64,000 nucleotides of DNA from Psococerastis gibbosa (Eukaryota > Arthropoda > Insecta > Psocodea > Psocidae): contig OZ020490.1 of NCBI GenBank assembly GCA_963971405.1, positions 18,315,464 through 18,379,463 on the forward strand, in the 5' to 3' direction. The translations under genes and the position numbers were made by a program. This document shows, one piece after another, positions 44,518 to 55,061 of this stretch (positions within the stretch are counted from its first letter, which is position 1; every line of letters starts with the position of its first letter). The notes beneath the pieces were generated by a model. It was not told where the DNA came from. It was given only the letters and a program-made list of their open reading frames with translations, and did no database searches.

Positions 44518-44920
44518 AAATTACTAATACATAGAAATTTCTTTTCAGGTTACCGTTGACAAAGTTTGCAAATTCTTGCAAAAGGTTATTTGTAGACAAC
44601 CCTTTCCTGAAACCAAATTGCTCACGAGGGATGATATTGTTTGACCCGAGGTAAATTTTTAATCTTGAAGCTATTACTTTTTCAAGTAGTTTTTCCAAAC
44701 AACACAAAATAGAAATAGGTCGATAGTTTGAGTAGTTATTTCGGGCACCACTTTTAAAAATTGGCTTTACAATTGCAGTTTTAAGGGTGTCCGGGATAAT
44801 ACCAGTATTTAGACTGGCATTAACAAATTTCGTAATAACAGGTAAGACAATATTAATATTTCTTAATATATCGCTAAGGCAAATACCATCTATCCCGGCG
44901 CTCTGATTTTTTTTTCATGT
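44492..44920 (-). pseudogene. LINE reverse transcriptase, fingers and start of palm
   Basis: Starting near 44920 the frame reads NQSAGIDGICLSDILRN, then GIIPDTLKTAIVKPIFKSGA, NYSNYRPISILCCLEKLLEK and PREQFGFRKGLSTNN, and ends YVDFKKNI. These are the ordered N-terminal reverse transcriptase blocks: the D-G-I segment, P-x-x-x-K-P-I-x-K-x-G, N-Y-R-P-I-S and the G-F-R-x-x-x-S-T box. It lacks a start codon in its first third, so only 44492-44707 shows up as an ATG-initiated frame. A frameshift in a poly(T) run near 44905-44950 separates it from the endonuclease frame. Confidence 0.85.
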
Positions 44921-44950
44921 TGTTCAAATTTTTTTAAATTTCGTCTTTGC

Positions 44951-46348
44951 TTATACAATTTCAATTACAATTTCAAACCTTGAAGAAAGTATTTTTGCAA
45001 CTAAATCGGATTCAGGGAGGGTATCAACATGACATTCATGAATTATACGGTTAACACCACTAGAAAATGTTTCGCAGAAATGATTGGCGATTTGACTGAG
45101 AGACGTATCATCCCTCAAAAAATTCTTTTCAATAAAGGTATCTGTGTCTTGTATAGGGTTTTTTCCTCTTATTTTATTAATTTCAGCCCAAGTATCCTTG
45201 ATGCTGCTTTTCACCGAAGTAAATTTTTCTTTATAAAAGGCAGCCTTAGCCTTCCTAATTTCCTTTGTTACTTGGTTTCTAAATTTGTTATAAAATTCTC
45301 TCCGATGAGGATCAGATAAATTTAATTTAGCCATAACATCTCTTTCCTGCAATTTATCTAATAATTCTTTAGTCATCCAATCTTTCCTAGGCGTGCACCT
45401 TCTCCTTTTAAAGGTAACAGATTTTTGCGATGCTTGTTTACACTTAGAAAGAATAGAATGTAGTGGGTCATAAATATATAAGCAGTCATTAGAGAGTAAT
45501 AACGATCCAAGATCTTGTTCACTAGCCTTTAGAATATCATCAAATTTTTGTCTATCAAATATGGTACAAGAGGCCTGGTCATCCTGGCTAGAAGAGCAAT
45601 GTAGAGGAAACTTTAGAGTGGCCCCAACCGTGAAGTGATCAGCCACCATATTTCGGACAACATATGTATCGGCTCGGGACTTTTGGTGAATAAACCTGAT
45701 AAACACATGGTCCAGACAGGATTTCACCCAATGGTCCACAAGAAATGCCTCACGTGTAAAATTACTACTTATTCCCATCAGGAAGCCCTTTAGTGAAAGC
45801 ATGTCACAGTATTCTTCAGTCACACTCTTACCATCTTTAAGATCGATGTTTATATCCCCACATAAAAGTGCATTTCCATACGGCAATTTACTCAAAAACG
45901 TATCTAGTTCTGTAATAAAACTAGATTTAGATTTATCAGGAGGCCGGTAAATCGCTAAAACATATAAGCTAAAGTTTGCCATTTTTACTTCAAGAGTTAC
46001 ATTTTCAAAACTATCTGTAAGACATTGCAGTACGTGACACGGATAAATATCCTTAAGATAAACACATATACCACCTCCATTTCTGTCGCGAAGCCAGAAA
46101 TACTTATTGTATCCAACCAAATTAAACATTTCCAATATCTCCTTTCTCTCGTCTACCTCTACAAAAACAATGCAGTCAATAAGAAATAAAAAATTAATGA
46201 AATACAATTTAAATCTATCCCAGTTTGTGCGGATTTTTCGTATATTAATGGACAGTATTGAAAAGGTCGTGTCGAGACATGTAGGCCCATTCCAGCTCTT
46301 GCAATGTGCGGCTTGGCGAGTAAATTTCCTGCTTGCCGGTGAAAACAT
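44951..46348 (-). pseudogene. LINE endonuclease (APE-type) and connector
   Basis: The 465-codon frame has the ordered APE motifs: FSILSINIRKIRTNWDRFK, IVFVEVDERKE (catalytic Glu), NGGGICVYLKD, LYVLAIYRPPDKSKSSF, ALLCGDINIDL (G-D-x-N), CLDHVFI (S/C-x-x-D-H) and VADHF near residue 240. A basic connector with KRRRCTPRKDWMTKELL and KAKAAFYKEKF follows. It nicks target DNA to prime reverse transcription. The first 35 residues (MFSPASRKF...) are in a shifted frame. The true N-terminus probably continues in the overlapping frame 46270-46437, which reads MDKNFYFITDPESDLI. Confidence 0.88.
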
Positions 46349-46569
46349 TCTGAAACGGTATCGTACACTTCTTCCTTTATCAGGTCGGATTCTGGATCAG
46401 TAATAAAGTAAAAATTCTTATCCATAAAAATTGGCATAACATATTAAGTTCACAACACTCACACAAAAGTAGGCTGCAGAACTTGCGCTTCTGCATCCTA
46501 TTGGAGTGAAATTATTGTAATTTGTATATATCCTCCAATAATAATAATAATAATAATAACAATAATAAT

Positions 46570-46735
46570 AATCTTTCTTCTTTCTTTCCCTTGTTCAGTA
46601 TTCCCTGGACAAGGAGCATATATTACAAAAATACAATACATAATAATACCATCCCACATCCCCAAGCTAGCGCTTATTTGGGACTAAAGACTCATACAGT
46701 GCTGCTAAACAAGACTTAATCATTTATTTTTGTTA
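46570..46735 (-). repeat. Family S repeat, copy 3
   Basis: Text cagtattccctggacaagga, then catccccaagctagcgctta and gactcatacagtgctgctaa, is close to an exact inverse of 38640-38800. It is preceded by taa and cttctttcttt simple repeats, the tail side. Confidence 0.6.
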
Positions 46736-46739
46736 TTTA

Positions 46740-46965
46740 TTTATAATAATAATAATAATATTTTTTTTTCCTAACTGGTAATAATAATTTTTTATTTATT
46801 TTTTTTTCCTAACTGGTTACTCCACCAGCTAGGGGATTATATTAATTCAAAATAAAAATAGACTAATTACAATTCACGACCACCCCAAAGCTTCCGCTTG
46901 TCGGGGGTGGCGTCTTCTTCACTAAATGTTGCAACTTTTTAAGGGTATTGCGGGTTCAATATTTA
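46740..46965 (-). repeat. LINE 3' UTR fragment with slipped tail
   Basis: On the minus strand: cgccacccccgacaagcgga, then agctttggggtggtcgtgaa, ending ggtggagtaaccagttagga and an A-rich tail. The unit ttttttttcctaactggt occurs twice (46760-46778 and 46800-46817), a tail slippage. A further (taa)n run is at 46965-47010. Confidence 0.5.
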
Positions 46966-46978
46966 TAATAATAATAAT

Positions 46979-47011
<33 letters not shown>

Positions 47012-47024
47012 CTGAAGGATCTTT

Positions 47025-47236
47025 TTAGCCCAGGCCAACTTATAGTGCCCCATTGGTCCCTTGCCCAATGTCAACCTTCCCATAGGCTCGGACATTATTT
47101 ATATTGTTTCCGTAAGAATTGTGAGCCTTGATGTCAACATGCACCTGCTACAAGCGATTATGGACAAGCTGTGACAAGCTTACCATTAGCACAGTGTAAC
47201 AGGTAGAAGCATGACTAAACCAAGTACAGATATGAG
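47025..47236 (-). repeat. Repeat-C, uninterrupted copy
   Basis: Reads ccaacttatagtgccccatt, ggtcccttgcccaatgtcaa, cattatttatattgtttccg, tgcacctgctacaagcgatt, atggacaagctgtgacaagc and gtagaagcatgactaaacca. It defines the ends used for the broken copies at 10.2 and 30.9 kb. A weak A-box-like segment (minus strand, ctaatggtaagctt) hints at a SINE. Confidence 0.7.
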
Positions 47237-47389
47237 TCACTTTAGGGGAACTTTAGGGAAGCACGTGGTGTATCAGAACGAAACAGATTTTTACGGGACA
47301 CGGGACAGGACAACGATTTGTTGCAAAACGGGACGCTGGACGCTCTTAATATTATAATAATTTCCAGCAGGACGTGAGACGTCTCGCCG

Positions 47390-47392
<3 letters not shown>

Positions 47393-47425
<33 letters not shown>
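47393..47425. repeat. (TA)n microsatellite
   Basis: About 16 TA units. The minus-strand frame here is an artefact of the repeat. Confidence 0.9.
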
Positions 47426-47429
<4 letters not shown>

Positions 47430-47628
47430 TGATAATATACTGACGTCTGATATAAGACTTCCAACACTATAATTGACATTCCCACAATTTAAGGAACTAG
47501 GGGTCCAGATCAGATGACCTGCCTCTAGAGCGAAAAAGAACTTCCCAGGACAGAATGGAAATTAAGATTGAAAAACAAACCAATAGATCAATAGATAGTT
47601 TGTTACAGAAGAAGTCATCTAAGAAGTC

Positions 47629-47949
47629 ATGTACGTTGACGTTGATGACCTAGGTTCTAGACTGAATAAATGGGTAGCTAAACCAAAAATGGCAAATCAC
47701 TTCGACACAATATTAGGTACCACACTCAGAAAATGGCTACTTCGAAATAATGAATTTTCTCTTGCAAAATTACGAAGAGAATATTCAATTGGCAGAGTCG
47801 ACGAAAGAAACGTCAATAGATTCATTAAGATGAACAAAAGTTGCTTTAAATTCATCAATGTCGACTCAGCATTAGGAAAGGAAAGCAAATGGATTCTGCT
47901 TAAAGGCAAATTAACCAATTTGCCCATAAAATGGAGGAATAACGAGTAA
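47629..47949 (+). CDS. Orphan open frame, 106 codons, unknown
   Basis: The frame has balanced, protein-like composition: MYVDVDDLGSRLNKW, then GTTLRKWLLRNNEFSLAKLR, REYSIGRVDERNVNRFIKMN and LPIKWRNNE. No family, signal peptide or membrane segment is recognised. It is basic. Upstream 47500-47628 has no clear acceptor, and no promoter is identified. It is not shared with any repeat in the window. It could be a fragment of a mobile or integrated element, an unannotated exon or chance; I do not assign a function. Confidence 0.25.
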   Translation: MYVDVDDLGSRLNKWVAKPKMANHFDTILGTTLRKWLLRNNEFSLAKLRREYSIGRVDERNVNRFIKMNKSCFKFINVDSALGKESKWILLKGKLTNLPIKWRNNE

Positions 47950-48224
47950 TTGAATTTCGCACGTTGTAAGCTCGTGGTAATGACAGATAACCAAACTAGA
48001 AAGACTTTTAACAGTTAAGGTATAAAACATGCTTTGTAATTAATAGGGAATAATAGACATTCCTTCACTACTCGAGTGTACGCGGTAATGAGCTCAGTCG
48101 GAATTAGTAATAGTATAAAGTCATGCTATATAATAATATTTACAATACATAGTCATATTCGTAATCATATCACAAGCAATGCGGCATAATACTTGTCTAT
48201 TTACCCTGTACATGCTTTTTGGAT

Positions 48225-48625
48225 TACTATCTTCCCCCCTCGCTTTTATCCCTAGGTGGGGTCAGCGATACGGCAGGTCCCCTTACACTCCTTGCGATTC
48301 TGTGCTTCGGCTACAGTTGCTCCTACAATCCTTAGGTCTTGGCGGACTTTCGCTTCTCCTGTTAGCATGAGCCGTCCAGCATCCTTATTGTCTTCAATGT
48401 GGCTGAGCTTCTGAGTAATGCCTTAAGGCGAAGCCACAACAATCCTTAATCCGTAGCTCCTCGTGGTGCTGAAGAGCATACTGGTGACAGAACAGTTAGG
48501 GGACCGAGTTTGAGCCGGGATTAGCGAAAAAACGGTTTTTCTGTACAGGGCACTCTTTTATCCCTGGGTTGGGAAACTGGCCGCTGAGGTGGAGGAACTC
48601 AATGAAGAGTCAACGGCATTAGGAT
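48225..48625 (+). repeat. RTE-like family R, longest copy
   Basis: Contains ctcgcttttatccctaggtg, gggtcagcgatacggcaggt, tgtgcttcggctacagttgc, tgagtaatgccttaaggcga, cgagtttgagccgggattag and gggcactcttttatccctgg. Parts recur at 18785-18935 and 39300-39640. No continuous frame survives. Confidence 0.5.
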
Positions 48626-48639
48626 TCAAAATGCAAAAG

Positions 48640-48780
48640 TCAAAATTTATTGACAATCAAAAAAATTAATTTCCCCGAAATCGGAATATGAAATGTTTTC
48701 TACTCACGAGCGTGACTCGAACCTACGATCTACGTCTTTCTGGGGCATCTTGTCACCACTGTATCCACCTTTAACATATT
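48640..48780 (-). repeat. tRNA-derived SINE (family D2)
   Basis: On the minus strand: gtggatacagtggtgacaag (A-box-like), then gatcgtaggttcgagtcacg (B box GGTTCGAGTCA) and a body ending ttgtcaataaattttgactt. Only one copy is obvious here. Confidence 0.55.
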
Positions 48781-48789
48781 CAGCACAGA

Positions 48790-49820
48790 TTCTATAAAAT
48801 TACACATTCCACTGAATAACACATAATTTTCATAGTGGTTAAACTGATAGTGTAGTATGCCTATGGGTTGCGCAATGAAAACAAATGGTGAGACATAAAA
48901 TCCATCAATTTAAATTTAGCTGACAAGTTAATGGAGTCACAACGCACCGGAGGAAAAAAATTGCATAAATGGAAAGAAAACTAAAAAAAGCTACCACCCA
49001 ATCAGAAGTTGCTTTTAGGCAGAAACTCACAACAAGCATATTACCCATAAATTTCTCTTCATTTACACAACAAAAAACTCGTTAGAGCCCAACAAAAATT
49101 TACCATGCAATTCCGTTTTCAGCATAAAAGTGGGCAGGTAAAAGTGAGCTTGGAAACACAATGTGCTTGGGCCTGGGGGTATATTTTCAAAAATCCCGCG
49201 TAAAAATTTTTTATATGGGCTTTAAAATTGTGATTTTGCTAACCCCGACATGAAGCTGATTTGAATTGCATGCAATGCTGTACGCCATATGGCCACGTTC
49301 CCGTCAGTTATTTCAATCACTGAATTTTACTGCTGGTTCGTGCATCAACTGTAAATTTATTGATACCTACCTATTTTTGATGTTTAAACCTTTTTTATGC
49401 AGTATACATGTCGGACTTAAAGTGTTGGACGATAAAATGTCCATATTCACATAAAAACCTATATCAAATCAAATGTTATTCACATTAACATAATTTACAG
49501 AAGTATTCTACAAATTTTACAACTTAATGTTATTGGATGCACGTGCCACCCAACTGTGGGAACCATGCGTTTGGGTAGGGAAAAGATCATTAATTTCAAC
49601 AAACATGAAATTTCATCAGTTTTTCACCTAATTTTATACATTTTCTTATTATGTTAATTACTTAGGCTGGCTGACACTCGTGCCTACGGTACTAGGGGCA
49701 GGGATGAACTTGCGATCCCTAAACATAGAACCAGTAGGTATGAGGGTAAATCAGCCTTGATACTTACAAGGCTGTCTAGGAACATTAGAGAGGCGGAAGA
49801 AATGGCTGTTTTTAGAATAA
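48790..49820. other. No gene recognised
   Basis: AT-rich DNA without repeat ends I can match. The plus frame at 49266-49454 has no motif. Confidence 0.35.
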
Positions 49821-49828
49821 AACTAAAG

Positions 49829-50586
49829 AACCGGTCCGAGTTTACTCGAACATGCTTTCCAATTTATCAAAATTAGTAGATAGAGAAAATGACTAATTTC
49901 ATGGTAAATAATTTTCCTATGGTTAAATTTCCGATGCCTCGGGGGGGGGGGGGGGGGGGGGCACCTGATCTCACTGGAGATGAGGTAAATTCTAGATAGG
50001 TCAGAACAACACATTAACACACACCAAATACTTTTCTGGGAAAGCAACCTGTCTGGTTTCGTTACTCAATTTAACACCTAAAACATACCTGAAGGTAGAA
50101 ATCATCGATAGAAAGGTTTCGCAGAAAAATTATTTTTTATACATTTTTCATTCAAATTTAGTTATTTTTATTTTTTTACCCCCAGAAGCAACCTATCAAG
50201 GGGCAAGCGACCCCCCGCATTTCGTTAACATTAATAACGACTACAATATATGTGAATTTAAAAGAAATCGTTGGAGCCGTTTTTGAGAAATAATTTTTTT
50301 AAACGTTTTTTTGGAGTTTTTTGAGAATAAAACCCCCCCAAATTAAGTTAGCCCAAAATAAAAAAATGGTCCCGAGGTATGATTTTTGTGAACCTACACG
50401 CCGAATTTCATCAAAATCGACCGAGTAGTTTGCCCGGAAATCGACGCACAGACAGACAGACATTTCGTAAAAAACACTTTTTTTGGTTCCTGGTACCTCA
50501 GAACGTGTAAATCCGTTGAAATCTCGGAATCGAAAATTTCGATCGACACAAAGCTTTCCTTATACTACGTATAAATTGGAAAGCAA
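49829..50586 (-). mobile_element. Element Z, copy 5
   Basis: From gaaccggtccgagtttactc to acgtataaattggaaagcaa. It has the two terminal gctttccaatttat boxes inverted relative to each other, plus aatcgttggagccgtttttg and tcgaccgagtagtttgcccg. A 21-G run at 49941-49961 sits in the subterminal region, where copies 1 and 3 also have short G or C runs. Confidence 0.75.
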
Positions 50587-50794
50587 AAAGCACCTTATAG
50601 ACAAATTGGTATGTGGAGGACATGATGTGGAACTAGACAGCCGATGTTCTTCTCATGATTCTCAGTGCAGATAGTAGTGAAAACACTACCTACCACCAGT
50701 TATAGGTGTGCCTTGTGACCCCCTCTCCCCTAAATTTTCCAGTGGATCCGTCCTTGAACTGGTGTATCATATTATTGTAGGCTATTGGTTTTTA

Positions 50795-51181
50795 GGCGGG
50801 GATTCCACAGACCTGCAAGTGCAAAATACAAATACGGTGACGGGTAACAGACATTCAAGACTTAGGTGGGGTTTCCACCGACCTCGCATTGCAGAATGCA
50901 AATGACATTGACGGAAATTTGAATTTTTCTTTTTATAGAAATCTATTAAAATGTTTGTACTTAACATATCCCATGATGCCATTTTTTAATTTTAGTTTTT
51001 TTTTTTGTAATTTTACTCTATGATCATTGATCAATTTTAACTATGGCATAGAGTAAAACAAACATTTCCGTCAATGTCATTTGCATTCTGCAATGCGAGG
51101 TCGGTGGGAACCCCGCCTAAGGCTTGAATGTCTGCTACCACGTCACCGTATATGTATTTTGCACTTGCAGGTCTGTGGAAA
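50795..51181. mobile_element. PIF/Harbinger-like MITE M5, about 387 bp
   Basis: The outer arms start ggcggggattccacagacct, then gcaagtgcaaaatacaaata, and invert at 51130-51180. They are unlike those of M1/M4, yet the layer inside (cgacctcgcattgcagaatg) and the core (catatcccatgatgccattt) are the same. The right terminus has decayed after gtctgtgga, so the target duplication cannot be checked. Confidence 0.75.
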
Positions 51182-51399
51182 AAACTTTTTTGATTAATTT
51201 TCTTCTCTGTACCTACATTTCTGATCAAGTAATCACTGTATCTATATAATCATTTCACACTTTTATTTTGTACTTTGTAATTGGGGGCAACCCTGTATTT
51301 GTACAATATATATATTTCTATTTCTATTTCTTCTACCGGGCCCTTCAAATATATGTGAAAGGGTGGGCCATGACAAAATCTATTATTTTATAAATGCGG

Positions 51400-52265
51400 T
51401 TGAAGACTTTATTATTAATAGAAAGGAAAATCGTAGAAAAAAAAATTGTACTAAGAGCAGGGAATAGAATATCATACCGCAGTGTTTCACTGATGGACTT
51501 TCAAGAACTAAACCAATTTCATGGAAAAATATATTGTGTTGTGTGCAACAGCTTAAACAGCAGTTCAGGGTTGGGGGAGTTATTAAATATTCAGCAAAGC
51601 ACCACCCATAGGGATAGGGTGAGGTCGACAATCAATAGTGTAGTCATACAGTTTTTGTACAATTTTTTGTTACACACAAAGCGGCTTTCTTTTTATCATT
51701 TATGGAAAGGCTCAGATTTACATTGATTGATTGATTGATTGCTTTCCTAGTGATACTTTAGTTTTAGGAACCTCGCCCGGATTGGTGTGCAAGTGGATAA
51801 TCTATGCCAATATTGTGCGATGGAGGCCAAAAGTAGATGGCACATTCTCGCTGAGTGCCGTGTGATCTGGCGCCCCAGACTTGAGCATCGAGGGTGCACT
51901 GTTGCTAATGACGGCTGGACTCTAGTAGTCATACAGTTTTTGTACAATTCTTTGTTACACACAAAGCGACTTTCTTTTTATCATTTATGGGAAGGCTCAG
52001 ATTTACATTGATTGATTGATTGCTTTCCTAGTTATACTTTAGTTTTAAGAACCTCGCCCGGATTGGTGTGCAAGTGGATAATCTATGCCGATATTGTGCG
52101 ATGGAGGTAAAAAGTGGATGGCACATTCTTGCAGAGAGCCCTGTGATCTGGCGTCCCAGACTTGACCATCGAGGGTGCACTGTTGCTAATGATGCAATAG
52201 AACTCGACTAGTATGACTGGGGGCCTATGGGCATAAAATTGTGGCCGACCCCAAGATCATAAGTA
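51400..52265 (+). pseudogene. LINE C-terminus with a 285-bp tandem duplication
   Basis: A unit beginning tagtcatacagtttttgtac at 51641 repeats at 51926. Each copy encodes NLARIGVQVDNLCQYCAMEA, then a finger ending WHILAECRVIWRPRLEHRG; the second copy reads LCRYC. This is another LINE C-terminal Cys/His finger. The (ttga)n run at 51724-51740 lies inside the unit. The element ends with gggcctatgggcataaaatt and gtggccgaccccaagatcat near 52260. Only the first copy is open; the second has a stop. Confidence 0.7.
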
Positions 52266-52269
52266 CATA

Positions 52270-52912
52270 CATAGTTTAATAAGGAAAGCGTTGTGATTTT
52301 ATATTTCGTTGGCATTTGTCAAGAACTAATATTAAAGGGGGCCACCATAATTAGGCTTTCAGCCATTACATCAGAACATTATTTATTAATGATTTTGAAT
52401 AGAGCAAGTAATCGAAGCCTAAGTTGCTTACCTTTTTGAAAGCTCCAGCGGGAATCCATAAGTTTCACAAAGGAGGGGGAAAAGTTGAAAGTCTAGGTGC
52501 GAAAGATTTGACTGAGAAAAACAGATGAGGATACGAGGAAAACAATTTTAAAAAATACAGGCGTGAAATTGAAGTTCTTAAAGCATTTTTTCACAGTTGT
52601 CATGCTAGATTTTAATTGTATTACTTTTTAACTTTTATATTTCATTCTCATTTAGCTAATTCCTTTGTTATTGAAGGACATTTTCAGAAGAAAGGGTAAC
52701 TCCAGCGTTCTCACTAACGGGACATACTGGCCGCAAAAGTGACTCTCGTTAAAACGGGCGGGGATGGGGGACGGACGAGAGAAGGAACAACCTTAGTCAT
52801 ACCTTTGTAATTTTAATTAATTCCATTCCCATTTTATTAGTCTGAATGGAATCGACACTTTTGAATGCAATCAATGTTCCACTTTTGCCCGAAATTTAAT
52901 CATTTAATAGCT
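52270..52912. other. No gene recognised
   Basis: Unique-looking DNA. A GC-rich patch at 52690-52790 carries no motif. Confidence 0.35.
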
Positions 52913-52917
52913 AGTAA

Positions 52918-53079
52918 GGTGCCCATTCCACATACGTACAACGTCAACGAAAAATTGAAAAATGACGTCAAAATGACGTAAATTGACGTGGTAGCAGAAT
53001 TTTTAGTATGTCTTTAATGCCTGCTAAAACGTCATTTTTCAATTTTTCGTTGACGTTGTACGTATATGGAATACCCCCC
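52918..53079. mobile_element. PIF/Harbinger-like MITE M6, 162 bp
   Basis: Perfect taa target duplications are at 52915-52917 and 53080-53082. The ends ggtgcccattccacatacgt and, inverted, gggggtattccatatacgta continue as acaacgtcaacgaaaaattg, aaaaatgacgt. Nearly all of it is a palindrome. The outer ends resemble both M1 (ggtgcccattcca) and M3 (ccacatacgtac). Confidence 0.85.
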
Positions 53080-53130
53080 TAAAGGTAATATAATAGCATA
53101 CTACCTAGTATTCATAAGATTTTCAATAGT

Positions 53131-53222
53131 GGGCAATCTAATAAAATTTCGAAATTATGTAGGGGCCAGGCCAAGAGTAGGCAATCTATTAAAATTTCAA
53201 AATTACGTGGGGGCCAGGGTAT
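53131..53222. repeat. Two-copy 48-bp tandem repeat
   Basis: gcaatctaataaaatttcga, then aattatgtaggggccagg, repeats 48 bp later as gcaatctattaaaatttcaa and aattacgtgggggccagg. Confidence 0.75.
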
Positions 53223-53224
53223 AC

Positions 53225-54205
53225 GGTAGACTGATTTTAATTTAAATTTAGCTTCTCTTCTATTGTATTATTTTAACTGCGACTGGTTGAAAATGGGGAA
53301 GTAAGAATAGATTTTAGAATTGTAAAATGAAATGAAAAATACACCAAAAACTCGAAAGGAATTCAGGTCAGGAACAAAAAATCATAATGGGAAGTTAGCA
53401 TGAATTTTCTGTAATCAGATGAAATGGAAAAAAAAATAGCAAAAATCTCAACCATAAAATCTTACTCTTAACCCGAGAAAACTATTTTGAATAGCATACT
53501 ACACCCACGCCACGTATATACATAGCCTACATATTATGTCGTTACTCATATCGAGGAACGATTTCCTGCCATTGATCTGCCCAACCCACACCATGGTGTG
53601 GCCAATAGACACTGAAACATTTCATGAAATGCGACCATTTCATGAAGTGAGCACATTTACGATATAATCAAATACTCTTGACCATTACATGAAGTGAGCA
53701 AATCTATGATACAAATGATACGACACATACACATCCGTCCTGACCTCACAGGCTCGTACCTCAATTATTTATTTAAAGCGTATTTTCAAGTAGGAGGCGA
53801 ATCTAGATTTATTTTCTGATTAAAAAAAAAATCATTTACTGTGACAGTTCCTTAATTTATTCCAAAACTTTTCCCGCTGGTACAACTTGTCATTTTATGG
53901 CAGTTACAAAGATAAAGAAACCAACTCTAACTGGCATTGTTTCTAAAATGATTAATTACATTCAACATTTTAATAAAAACACTTCAAAATCATCTTGTCA
54001 CTGGCAAGAAAAGAGATATTGTATTACAATGAAGCGTTTACTTATTATTTAAAACAAATTAAAAATTTGAAACAAGAACTGTCATCTGCTCACGGAAAAA
54101 CTAACTCGAATCAAGCAAATCAATGCATTATCTGGTAGCTAAAACTTAGGGCGGGGCTTCACCGTTTGAAAAGCTATGGTACAGAATACTGTACGGTACC
54201 GCTAT
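53225..54205. other. No gene recognised
   Basis: AT-rich DNA. A short imperfect duplication around catttcatgaagtgagcaca (53640) and cattacatgaagtgagcaaa (53685) is visible. Confidence 0.35.
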
Positions 54206-54210
54206 GTAAA

Positions 54211-54415
54211 AATAAATAAATACATAAATATTGACGTTTCTTATTCTATTACTAGGCCAACCTACCGGAATTAGGGCCATAAAGCCCTCTCTTACACTCA
54301 ACTAGCTTTACATGCCCCCCGAAGCATGGCCAGAGTATGTAGCAACTATGGGACTCGAACCAGCAACCTTTCGGGTGAAAGTCGGAGTCTGTACCACTAC
54401 TCTACATACGTCCTA
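54211..54415 (-). repeat. SINE-A, full-length copy
   Basis: On the minus strand: gtagagtagtggtacagact, then ggttgctggttcgagtccca, cttcggggggcatgtaaagc and tgtaagagagggctttatgg. A perfect B box. The atttatttatttt-type tail is at the left end. Confidence 0.82.
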
Positions 54416-54911
54416 CAAGTAGAGTCATTATGTAATGGCAGATGATAGTACCGTCCAGTATTCCATACAGATACATTCCAAGCGATGGTGGGTACAGGCC
54501 TTAAGAGGTTCAGGCTTATAAAATAACGAAATATTCCCCATTGTTTTTGTTCCAAGAGCAAAAACTATTGATGATTGAAACACTGGAGTTATCTCGCAGC
54601 CCGATTCAAAACGAAATTAATCGAGCCATGAACTAACACGAATGAATTGTTTCACAGTATTGCTGAACGTTACACAATAACATCCCCAATTTCTCGCTGA
54701 TGAAGTTATTTTAGACAGTAAATAAACGCCGCTATTGATTGTTTGAAAGTAAAAGCGATAAATTAATTAAAATCAAGCCATCGAAAACAAATAGAGTGAA
54801 CGAGAAAACATAATTAATTTATGAACTTGTAAAAAAATGATAGATTCAACAAGACAGAGGCAATATTAAGGGAGCTAAAATTTTCTGTGATAGTGGTACG
54901 GACTTTGAGAC

Positions 54912-54985
54912 AGGACATGTAGAGTAGTGGTACGGATTCCTACTACGAAAGGTTGTTAGTTCGAGTCCCACGATTGCGACATGTC
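54912..54985 (+). repeat. SINE-A head fragment
   Basis: caggacatgtagagtagtgg, then gttgttagttcgagtcccac. The rest of the SINE is missing. Confidence 0.65.
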
Positions 54986-55061
54986 TAGCCTTTCTTTTTA
55001 TACTATTTTCTTTAGTTAATAAAAGGTGTTGTTTCTAGCGCCTGCTTTCAGCATTTCTGCT

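Larger units (their letters stand above)
43310..46437 (-). mobile_element. Non-LTR retrotransposon, largest element in the window
   Basis: It is about 3.1 kb on the minus strand, with endonuclease, reverse transcriptase and a 3' UTR of about 290 bp that includes ccacaagcctcccttatggg followed by gcttacatgcag. No RNase H domain or terminal repeats are present. The domain order (APE-type endonuclease, then reverse transcriptase, short C-terminus) and the wording fit CR1/L2/Daphne-like LINEs; the exact clade needs a tree. At least three frameshifts (near 46260-46340, 44900-44950 and 44505) show it is not active. The exact 5' end is not visible. Confidence 0.85.
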
